From: Pseudomonadota bacterium
GTDB taxonomy: Bacteria; Pseudomonadota; Gammaproteobacteria; Burkholderiales; Casimicrobiaceae
Direction of reading: 5' to 3'
NCBI GenBank assembly: GCA_022709775.1
Contig: JAKLIE010000135.1
Span: 1-6,013 of the forward strand
Length of the DNA stretch: 6,013 nt
The position numbers and the translations under genes are program-made. The notes beneath the pieces are model-generated. The model was not told the DNA's origin and ran no database searches. It saw nothing but the letters and a program-made list of their open reading frames with translations. Position 1 is the first letter of the stretch. The number at the start of each line of letters is the position of its first letter. Shown here piece by piece: positions 1-4,601 of this stretch.

Positions 1-225
1 CTGGAACGCGTGGAGAAGGGCGAGCGCTTCGTGATCACGCGCCACGGCAAGCCCGTGGCCGACCTCACGCCTCACGCCGGGCCCGACGCGGAGTCGGTCC
101 GCAGGACGGTCGCGTCGATGCGCAGGCTGCGCGCGGACCTGGCGAAGCGCGGCGTGCGCCTGTCCGACATCCTCAAGCGCGGCGAGAGCCTGCGCGAGCT
201 CGCTCACGACGACCACCGGTACTGA
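1..225 (+). CDS. Phd/YefM-family antitoxin, 5'-truncated by the window edge
   Basis: This is the antitoxin partner of the PIN toxin that follows. It is expected to neutralise the toxin by direct binding and to repress its own promoter. The reading frame is open from base 1. The first codons read L-E-R-V-E-K-G-E-R-F-V-I-T-R-H-G-K-P-V-A, the typical end of the Phd/YefM DNA-binding domain (family pattern 'V..Ge.f.ItrhGkPvA.L.p'). The start codon and about 15-20 N-terminal residues therefore lie upstream of the window, and the GTG at 10 is probably an internal valine. The Arg/Leu-rich C-terminal part (RRLRADLAKRG, then a helix to the end) would be the toxin-binding segment. The stop TGA at 223-225 overlaps the toxin ATG at 225-227 by one base, so the two genes are translationally coupled. 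The promoter and operator are outside the window. Confidence 0.88.
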   Translation: MERVEKGERFVITRHGKPVADLTPHAGPDAESVRRTVASMRRLRADLAKRGVRLSDILKRGESLRELAHDDHRY

Positions 226-641
226 TGCCCTTCGTGCTCGACAGCTCCGTCGCGCTCGCCTGGCTGCTGCCGGGCGAGCGGACCGACGCGGCCGACGCTC
301 TTGCCGACCAACTGGGATCGGCCGCGCCCGCGGCGCCGGCGATCTGGCCGCTCGAAGTCGCCAACGCCCTGCTGACAGCGCGCCGTCGCGAACGGATCAC
401 CGATCGCGACGCAGACCGCATGCTCGACGTTCTCCTCTCGCTCCCGATCGACGTCGACGCCTCTCCCGCCGGCGACGCACTCGCGCGAGTCATCTCGATC
501 GCCCGCAGACGAGGGCTCACGACCTACGACGCAGCTTACGTGGAGCTCGCGCAGCGTCGCGGCTGGCCGCTGGCGACGCTCGATGCGCGCCTGGCGGCGG
601 CGTGCAGGCTCGAAGGCATAGAGGTGGTGCCGGCCCCCTGA
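225..641 (+). CDS. vapC: PIN-domain ribonuclease toxin, VapC type
   Basis: This is a predicted Mg2+-dependent endoribonuclease toxin that cleaves RNA (tRNA or rRNA in studied VapCs) when its antitoxin is lost. The 138 residues match the normal VapC length. The four acidic PIN positions are all present: D6 in the opening strand (FVLDSS), E44 in IWPLEVANAL, D102 in the LTTYDAAYVELA motif, and D120 in LATLDARLAAA. The fold looks complete, ending after the last strand (IEVVPAP), so the toxin is probably active. The ATG at 225 overlaps the antitoxin stop, and no separate promoter is visible. The name vapC is given on domain grounds only. The partner is Phd/YefM-like rather than AbrB-like, which is a common mix. 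It converges on the DUF488 gene across a short gap that holds a hairpin. Confidence 0.93.
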   Translation: MPFVLDSSVALAWLLPGERTDAADALADQLGSAAPAAPAIWPLEVANALLTARRRERITDRDADRMLDVLLSLPIDVDASPAGDALARVISIARRRGLTTYDAAYVELAQRRGWPLATLDARLAAACRLEGIEVVPAP

Positions 642-695
642 TTGCACCGGTCGTCCGCTCGCGAGCGGCTGCGCTGCGGTCAATCCTGCCGTGGA

Positions 696-711
696 TCCGG
701 CTTCAGCCGGA
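696..711. repeat. REP-like GGCTTCAGCC hairpin between convergent genes
   Basis: The palindrome TCCGGCTTCAGCCGGA pairs 7 bases on each side of a TC centre, or about 5 bp if a 4-base loop is allowed. It lies in the 102-base gap between two convergent genes, where it could terminate transcription from either side. There is no T run, so a classical intrinsic terminator is doubtful. Its core GGCTTCAGCC recurs on the opposite strand at 4573-4586, in the other convergent junction. This suggests a dispersed extragenic palindrome family. Confidence 0.5.
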
Positions 712-743
712 CGATCTTCCGACGGCGGCGCCGGCCCGAACGC

Positions 744-1523
744 CTATCGAGGCGCGAAGCTCAACGGCTGGTACCCCAGATCCTCCCGCCGACGCATCAG
801 CTCGGCCCGCATCGCCGCGGGCGTCTGCTCGTCGAGGGCGCCGTGGACAGGCAGGTACCAGCCGGTCTTCCTGTACCGCGCCGGACCGGTGACGAGCCGC
901 CAGGTCGGCACGACGTCATCGTCCTCGGGCCGGACCAGCAGCAGCGAGTACCACGGCAGCGCCGCCATCTTCGCCAGGTCGACCTTCGCGGGCAGCGGCA
1001 CCGAGGTCGCCCCGCGCCGCACCTTGTCGAACGCCGCGCGCGGCAGCCGGATCTCGATCTCGGATTTGGCCGGCTCGCCTCCCGGCCACTCGACGATCTC
1101 GACGGCCTGCGATCGCTGCTTCGCCGCGTCGAGCAGGAGCTTCGACACGAGGTAGCGGTGGCACTGGCACGGCGTCTGGCACGCGCAGTAGTAGATGACG
1201 CGGCGCTTCGACTTCGCCGCCGTCGCCGCGAGCTCGAGCAACGTCCCGGCGGCGGCCGGCTCCTTGATCCGCATCTCGCCGCCCTGCCTGATCGCGAGGT
1301 TGCCGAGCGAGTCCATCCACCGGTACCGCGCCACCCCGACGACCTTCTCGAACGCGTTCCCGTCGAAGCCCGCGGCGCGCACGCTGCGCGAGATCCGGAT
1401 GTCCGCGAAGATCGGCGGCGCGTAGTCGCGCGACTTCTCGACCGCGTCGATCGCCTCGACGAGCTGCGGCACGGCGTTGCCCCAGCCCCAGTAGCCGAAG
1501 GAGAAGAGGGTTATAGGCGACAC
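744..1523 (-). CDS. DUF488 domain protein with Cys-rich motif and C-terminal extension
   Basis: The biochemical function of the DUF488 family is unknown. From the GTG at 1521-1523 the product has 259 residues. The N-terminal part (about 5-130) carries the family's features: a starting strand followed by FSFGYWGWG, the DIRISRSVRAAGF segment (41-53, family 'DvR..p.S'), the RWMDSLGN block (68-75), and the hallmark Cys-x(n)-Pro-x-x-CHR signature seen here as CACQTPCQCHR (113-123). Four cysteines fall within nine residues, two more than the usual signature. The C-terminal 125 residues extend beyond the usual DUF488 size of about 115-150 aa. They contain a Trp/Tyr-rich section (LPWYSLLLVRPEDDDVVP) that I do not recognise. 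The start was chosen because homology begins there and GGAG lies 11 bases upstream. The frame stays open further upstream but encodes nothing family-like. The gene is downstream of and co-directional with the PIN_7 gene, with a 128-base gap. Confidence 0.82.
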   Translation of the reverse strand: MSPITLFSFGYWGWGNAVPQLVEAIDAVEKSRDYAPPIFADIRISRSVRAAGFDGNAFEKVVGVARYRWMDSLGNLAIRQGGEMRIKEPAAAGTLLELAATAAKSKRRVIYYCACQTPCQCHRYLVSKLLLDAAKQRSQAVEIVEWPGGEPAKSEIEIRLPRAAFDKVRRGATSVPLPAKVDLAKMAALPWYSLLLVRPEDDDVVPTWRLVTGPARYRKTGWYLPVHGALDEQTPAAMRAELMRRREDLGYQPLSFAPR

Positions 1524-1651
1524 GTGATTTTCGGCTCCGCGTGAACACGGCCATCTTCGCGCACCGTGCCCTGGGTTGGAAGAGGGTGCAGCCCGGGATG
1601 ACCCCAACCCTCGGGGCGCGACCGAGTTGGCGACGCGAAGCGCCTGCTGCC

Positions 1652-2512
1652 TCACTTGTCGGGAATGCGGTATTCGACCTTCCCGTTCGCGATCGTGGCC
1701 AGCCCTTCGCGCTCCAGGCGGCGAACCATCGCCTGCGACTTCTCCGCAGTGGCACCGTTTCCGAGCATCGTCTTCAGGTGGCGCTCGAGCGCCGCGACGG
1801 TCGACGGCCGATTTTTCGGGTGATCGCGCAGGTTGGCGACGGTCTTCGCCCATGGATCCGGCACCGCAGCCTTCTTCGCAGACTTGGGCGGGGCCTTGGT
1901 CGCCTTCTTCAACGAAGGCTTCTTCGCCGCAGCGGTCTTGGCTGCGGCTGGCGATGGCTTGGTTGCAGTCGCCGCACTTGGCAATGTCGGGCTGGCGGGT
2001 GTCGGATTCACGTGGGACGACTTTGCCGAATGCGACGCCACGTTGCCGGACTGCGGGGCTGGTAAGGGCGGCTCCACCTTGGTCCCGACCTCGAGAGTGG
2101 CTGCAACCGGCACGTTGGGCGCGAGCGCATCACGGATGCTCTCCACCCGCGCAGCTTCGAAGCCCAGCGTTCGCACGTGGTCGAGCAGTTCGTCGAATCC
2201 GGCATCCTTCGAGACGACCACGAACCGGGCCTGCCTTCGATTTGGCGAGACCGCCGCCTCGCGCTGCTCGATGATCTTTCCCAGGCAGAACGCGATTCGA
2301 AAGTCGAGCGCGTTCTTGCCCTTCCGAGCGCATTGGACGTATTCGACCTGTGAGCCTAGGGGCTGCAACGCCTTGACGATGCCGGCGTCGAACTTGTTCT
2401 GGTGCGGGCCATGGAACATCCGGACCAGGTAGTCCGCGCCGCGTATCGAGCTCAATTCAGCCGCATTCGGCTGGACGTTCTCGAAGTCGATCAGGATATA
2501 GGCAAGGCTCAT
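1652..2512 (-). CDS. PIN-like (PIN_7/NYN-type) domain protein with winged-helix-like C-terminus
   Basis: This is a predicted cytoplasmic nuclease-fold protein of 286 residues. Residues 4-123 form a PIN/NYN-like domain. It opens with YILIDFENVQ (acidic D9 and E11, plus N12), has NALDFRIAFCLG (N67, D70), and the late acidic motif VVVSKDAGFDELLDH (D103, D107). These residues are where the metal-binding acids of this fold sit, so RNase activity is plausible but not shown. Residues about 145-218 are a low-complexity Ala/Pro/Lys linker with repeated AAKK/KPSLKK-type basic patches resembling histone H1 tails, probably contacting nucleic acid. Residues 220-284 (KTVANLRDHP through VEYRIP) look like a winged helix, as often seen at the end of such proteins. 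The ATG at 2510-2512 is preferred over the TTG at 2519-2521: MSLAYILIDFENVQ starts exactly at the domain, and a GAG lies 9 bases upstream of the ATG. No antitoxin-like partner is adjacent. Confidence 0.85.
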   Translation of the reverse strand: MSLAYILIDFENVQPNAAELSSIRGADYLVRMFHGPHQNKFDAGIVKALQPLGSQVEYVQCARKGKNALDFRIAFCLGKIIEQREAAVSPNRRQARFVVVSKDAGFDELLDHVRTLGFEAARVESIRDALAPNVPVAATLEVGTKVEPPLPAPQSGNVASHSAKSSHVNPTPASPTLPSAATATKPSPAAAKTAAAKKPSLKKATKAPPKSAKKAAVPDPWAKTVANLRDHPKNRPSTVAALERHLKTMLGNGATAEKSQAMVRRLEREGLATIANGKVEYRIPDK

Positions 2513-2662
2513 ATCGCCCAACTCGCAGCGACACTGTGTCGGTCGGGCGCGAGACGTACCAGAGGGAAACGGCGCCGCATGCGTTTTGAGTGTTCCTCAA
2601 CGGCTGCAGGGCCGGTTTGCCTCATCGTCTCATTCGTTCTCTGGACGACGGTAGATCTAGCC

Positions 2663-2951
2663 CTAGTAATCCAGTAGACGGACCCATTCACCGCTCGCAT
2701 CCTTGATGTACCAGAATGCGCGACCGTTGATTGCGGTCTTTCGTCGGACGACAGCCTTGGCGGCAGTCCGCGCAGCCGGCGTCGGCGCGGCCGGGGGCGG
2801 GGTTCGGCTGCGCGGGCGCGGCGAGCGGGAACTCGCGGATCGCGACGCCTCGTGACGCGCGGAGGTCGGCGTAGCTGACGTCGCACACGTGCCAGCCGGC
2901 CTTCCGCAGCAGCTCGTCGATCGTCTTCCGCGCGGCCTGCTCGGCGGACAC
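2663..2951 (-). pseudogene. Short HsdR-N-terminus-like gene broken by a one-base frameshift
   Basis: The GTG at 2949-2951 follows a strong GGAGG (2962-2966 on the opposite strand, 10-base spacing). Residues 1-44, such as EQAARKTIDELLRKAGW and RGVAIREFPLA, closely resemble the first residues of type I restriction subunit HsdR, just before its nuclease domain. Nuclease, helicase and translocase parts are absent. As sequenced, the frame runs to a stop at 2688-2690 (87 aa) with an implausible Cys/Arg-rich end. Dropping one base from the C5 tract (G5 on the + strand, 2793-2797) gives a smooth Ala/Pro linker (QPNPAPAAPTPAARTAAK) and an ordinary end, FWYIKDASGEW and a few more residues, stopping at 2663-2665 (about 95 aa). 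The reading as a frameshifted small gene is an inference. Alternatives are a sequencing indel, a programmed +1 shift, or simple decay of a restriction gene. I do not recognise the C-terminal segment. Confidence 0.6.
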
Positions 2952-2961
2952 CGTTGTTTTT

Positions 2962-2966
2962 CCTCC
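2962..2966 (-). promoter_or_regulatory. Ribosome binding site of the HsdR-like small gene
   Basis: The minus strand reads GGGGAGG with 10 bases to the GTG at 2951. This strong site fixes the start at the first residue of HsdR homology and shows that the gene start is well preserved although the body is broken. A possible extended -10 (TGCTAGGAT, hexamer at 2983-2988 on the minus strand) lies just upstream. I could not find a matching -35. Confidence 0.6.
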
Positions 2967-3071
2967 CCTTTCCGGCCGGGCGATCCTAGCACGCGAGGTG
3001 CCGCCGGATCGCGCGGAAACCCAGCGGCAAGCAAGGGAAATGCCGGGGCGTGCGGGGCGCGCCTTCAGCGT

Positions 3072-3127
3072 CGATCGTCGTCGGGGCGGTGGCTCATGGT
3101 GTGAGCCTGAGGGGCGGCCGACGATCG
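3072..3127. repeat. Nested inverted repeat
   Basis: A perfect 9-base inverted repeat, CGATCGTCG (3072-3080) and CGACGATCG (3119-3127), encloses a second perfect hairpin, GGCTCA (3091-3096) with TGAGCC (3102-3107) around a 5-base loop. It ends 11 bases before the REPIN-like element. It could be part of that mobile repeat's neighbourhood or a structured transcript. Nothing in the sequence decides between these. Confidence 0.45.
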
Positions 3128-3138
3128 CTGCGGCCACG

Positions 3139-3213
3139 GGAAATGAGGGTCAGACCCTGATTCCCGCGGCGGTGGTCGACGCGGCGAGGAATGAGGGTCT
3201 GACCCTCATTTCC
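3139..3213. repeat. REPIN-like element, two inverted palindromic units
   Basis: Two 26-base arms (3139-3164 and 3188-3213) are inverted copies of each other with 25 of 26 positions matching, separated by 23 bases. Each arm is itself palindromic around GGGTCAGACCC or GGGTCTGACCC. The right one has perfect 10-base half-sites (AATGAGGGTC, one centre base, GACCCTCATT at 3190-3210). The left one has a single mismatch (3142-3162). Paired palindromes of this kind are the architecture of REPINs, which are moved in trans by RAYT (TnpA_REP, IS200-like Y1) transposases. No such transposase is in the window. The RAYT link is known for the class and only inferred here. Confidence 0.75.
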
Positions 3214-3474
3214 GCCGGGCAGGGGCTGGCGGCTTCGCTCGCGGAGGCGGGCCTGACGTCGCAGGCGCAGCGGAGTCATGGCCACCAGCGTCCGTCCCTC
3301 GGTCATTCGGCCGATGTCGCGGCCTCTCCGTGGCGAGCGAGCCTTTGGGCACGGCGAGACGCGCGCGACTGTCCGGCGCTGATCCGGGTGCGGAGCCTCG
3401 GCCCCGGATGGCCCGATCCGATCCGGGCGAGTCGGGCGGGCGGGCGACGGGCGATTCGATCGTGCACCGCCGTG

Positions 3475-3492
3475 TGTTCCATTTATGGTACA
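3475..3492. promoter_or_regulatory. Candidate HigA operator overlapping the promoter
   Basis: The 18-base sequence TGTTCCATTTATGGTACA is an inverted repeat: TGTTCCAT against the complement of ATGGTACA, 7 of 8 positions matching, with a TT centre. It sits 16 bases before the toxin GTG in a short AT-rich island within GC-rich DNA. It overlaps possible -10 hexamers (TATGGT at 3484, TACATT at 3489). This is the expected place for autorepression by the HigA-like product. No good -35 is apparent. The ATG at 3485 lies inside this site and is unlikely to be a start. Confidence 0.6.
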
Positions 3493-3496
3493 TTCT

Positions 3497-3501
3497 GGAG
3501 G
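3497..3501 (+). promoter_or_regulatory. Ribosome binding site of the HigB-like toxin
   Basis: A GGAGG with 7 bases to GTG at 3509-3511 selects that GTG over the upstream in-frame ATG at 3485, which has no such site and lies within the operator palindrome. Confidence 0.7.
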
Positions 3502-3508
3502 CGGCGCG

Positions 3509-3856
3509 GTGTCGAGGGTTCCGGCGTACTTCTTCGCCACGCGCTCCGGCCGCGAACCGGTTCGCGACTGGCTGCTCGGATTGGAAGCCGGCGATCGCAG
3601 GCGCGTCGGCGAGGAGATCGCCTACGTCCAGGCGAAGTGGCCGCTGGGCAAGCCGCGCGTCGACCACGTGCGCGGCCGAATCTGGGAGGCGCGCGTCGCG
3701 TTGGCGGGGCGCGTTGCGCGCGTGCTCTTCGCGATGGACGACGGCGAGATGGTGTTGCTGCACGGGTTCATCAAGAAGTCGCGCCGGACCGACGCCGCCG
3801 ACATCGCGCTGGCGCTCGAACGCTGGAAGGAGTGGAGGCATGCCGAGGGCGAATAG
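3509..3856 (+). CDS. higB: HigB/Gp49-like toxin (RelE superfamily, phage-derived PF05973 type)
   Basis: This is a predicted mRNA interferase of the RelE fold that acts on translating ribosomes. The product has 115 residues, the usual size. The family features are in order: an opening strand (VPAYFFATRSGREPVRDWL), a helical hairpin (to about residue 45), the pair GRIWEARVALAGRVARVLFAMDDGEMVLLHGF (56-87) formed by the central strands, and the signature GFIKKSRRTDAADIALALERW (86-106), where Lys/Arg-rich KKSRRT precedes the last helix. The basic residues likely needed for RNA contact are kept (R57, R62, R71, K89, K90), so the toxin appears intact. The toxin gene comes first and the antitoxin second, the order typical of higBA and opposite to most pairs. 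The GTG start is supported by GGAGG. The symbol is by family resemblance only. Confidence 0.9.
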   Translation: MSRVPAYFFATRSGREPVRDWLLGLEAGDRRRVGEEIAYVQAKWPLGKPRVDHVRGRIWEARVALAGRVARVLFAMDDGEMVLLHGFIKKSRRTDAADIALALERWKEWRHAEGE

Positions 3857-4142
3857 ACGTCGTGGGTCGAGCTTCGACCAGTACCTTCGCGAGCAAGGTA
3901 CGTTCGACGAAACGCACGCGATCGCGCTCAAGCGAGCGTTCGCCGAGGCCGTCGCCGACGCCATGCGCGCCGCGCGGCTGACCAAGCTCGCGATGGCGCG
4001 CCGGATGGGCACGAGCCGGTCGCAGCTCGACCGCGTCCTCGACCCGACCTACACCGCCGTGCAGCTCGACACGCTGCTCAAGGCGGCCAGCGCGGTGGGG
4101 CGCGATTTCCAGTTCGCGCTCGGGCCGGTTGTGCGCAGGTGA
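3840..4142 (+). CDS. higA: HigA-like XRE-family antitoxin
   Basis: This 100-residue antitoxin and transcriptional repressor pairs with the toxin upstream. After an N-terminal basic and acidic segment (SFDQYLREQGTFDETHAIALKRAF), the region 46-90 forms a helix-turn-helix: LTKLAMARRMGTSRSQLDRVLDP (47-69), then TAVQLDTLLKAASAVG (72-87). This is a lambda-repressor-like fold with recognition helix around TSRSQLDRVL. The ATG at 3840 overlaps the toxin's last 17 bases, and an AAGGAG with 7-base spacing lies inside the toxin gene, so the pair is co-translated. The palindrome at 3475-3492 is its probable binding site. It is sometimes labelled a Fis-like regulator in this family, but HigA-type antitoxin is the better reading given the gene pair. 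Confidence 0.9.
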   Translation: MPRANRRRGSSFDQYLREQGTFDETHAIALKRAFAEAVADAMRAARLTKLAMARRMGTSRSQLDRVLDPTYTAVQLDTLLKAASAVGRDFQFALGPVVRR

Positions 4143-4145
4143 TCG

Positions 4146-4580
4146 ATGGTCACGACTGGACGGAAACGGGTGAGAGCAGCCGACGATCGACCAGCGGCGG
4201 CGACCGTCGCCGGCAAGGTCCGCCGCGCCCGTGGGGAGCTCGCGACGGGCGCGTCGTACGACGCGCGCACCTCGCGCCTGCGCGTCGAGCTCGTCTCGGG
4301 CGTCGGCGTGAGCATCCCGGTCGCGAGCATCGAGGGCCTCGCAGGGGCCCCGGCGTCGGTGATCCGCTCGGTCCGCATGCAGGGGGGCGGCTACGGCCTA
4401 TGGTGGCCGTCGCTCGACCTCGACGTCGCGGTGCCGGAGCTCGTCGCCGGGTGCTTCGGGTCGCGGACCTGGATGTCGGCGTTGGCGCGGCAGGGCGCCA
4501 AGGTGTCGTCGCCCGCGAAGCGGCGGGCGGCGCGTGCGAACGGCAAGCTGGGTGGGAGGCCGCGAAAGGCGTCGGGCTGA
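4146..4580 (+). CDS. DUF2442 domain protein, third gene of the HigBA operon
   Basis: The function of the DUF2442 family is unknown, and its members often sit beside DUF4160 or toxin-antitoxin-like genes. The protein has 144 residues. Positions about 36-105 carry the domain: SYDARTSRLRVELVSGVGVSIPVASIEGL, then the diagnostic stretch GYGLWWPSLDLDVAVPELVAG (82-102; family pattern 'i.WP.lD.disv..Ll.G'). A basic tail follows (AKRRAARANGKLGGRPRK, 124-141) ending in a GRP-centred AT-hook-like motif, so DNA contact is plausible but unproven. The N-terminus (1-35) is basic and disordered-looking. The ATG is only 3 bases after the antitoxin stop, with AGG at 4137-4139, and no promoter lies between, so it is almost surely co-transcribed with higBA. 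It could be an accessory antitoxin or regulator. That role is inference from position alone. Confidence 0.85.
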   Translation: MVTTGRKRVRAADDRPAAATVAGKVRRARGELATGASYDARTSRLRVELVSGVGVSIPVASIEGLAGAPASVIRSVRMQGGGYGLWWPSLDLDVAVPELVAGCFGSRTWMSALARQGAKVSSPAKRRAARANGKLGGRPRKASG

Positions 4581-4599
4581 AGCCCGCCCCACAGGGGCG
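4573..4599. terminator. Tandem hairpins at the convergent junction, possible terminator and REP-like site
   Basis: Two short palindromes overlap the DUF2442 stop. CGGGCT/AGCCCG forms a 6-base stem around GA (4573-4586), and CGCCCC/GGGGCG a 6-base stem around ACA (4585-4599). They share two bases, so they exclude each other. They fill the 21-base gap between two convergent genes and could stop both transcripts, but no T run follows. The first contains the GGCTTCAGCC core on the minus strand, also found at 696-711. Confidence 0.4.
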
Positions 4600-4601
4600 A
4601 G

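Larger units (their letters stand above)
2952..3508. other. Non-coding stretch with repeats and a promoter region
   Basis: No convincing gene is seen here. Frames are open because of the high GC, but their products are low-complexity and Arg/Pro/Ala-rich, and none resembles a known domain. The stretch separates the minus-strand block from the divergent HigBA operon. It holds the 5' region of the HsdR-like gene, a nested inverted repeat (3072-3127), a REPIN-like double palindrome (3139-3213), a GC-rich tract with two GATCCGGG copies (3380-3387 and 3420-3427), and the candidate HigBA operator (3475-3492). Confidence 0.6.

Noticed and set aside
1573..1610. GGGTTGG/CCAACCC inverted repeat in the gap after the PIN_7 gene as a terminator
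   Set aside because: The 7-base stem has a 24-base loop and no T run on either strand, so it is too weak to call.
1524..1853. N-terminal extension of the DUF488 frame upstream of the GTG at 1523
   Set aside because: The extra residues are low-complexity, overlap the 3' end of the PIN_7 gene, and family similarity begins right after the GTG.
2585..2599. TTGAG/CTCAA small inverted repeat upstream of the PIN_7 gene as an operator
   Set aside because: A 5-base stem is expected by chance and no promoter hexamers could be paired with it.
3138..3214. CRISPR array or IS terminal repeats
   Set aside because: There are only two inverted units and no direct-repeat spacing, spacers, transposase gene or target-site duplication. 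The REPIN reading fits better.
3485..3508. ATG at 3485 as the start of the HigB-like toxin
   Set aside because: It has no ribosome binding site and lies inside the operator palindrome, while the GTG at 3509 has GGAGG at 7-base spacing and starts at the family's first strand.
2998..3981. Long plus-strand open frame of about 327 codons through the repeat region
   Set aside because: It reads through the REPIN-like palindromes and then overlaps the toxin gene in another frame. The product looks like translated non-coding DNA.
3206..4012. Long open frame on the minus strand across the HigBA region
   Set aside because: It runs antisense to two well-supported genes, its product has no recognisable domain, and it is Arg/Ala/Pro-rich as expected from a GC-rich shadow frame.
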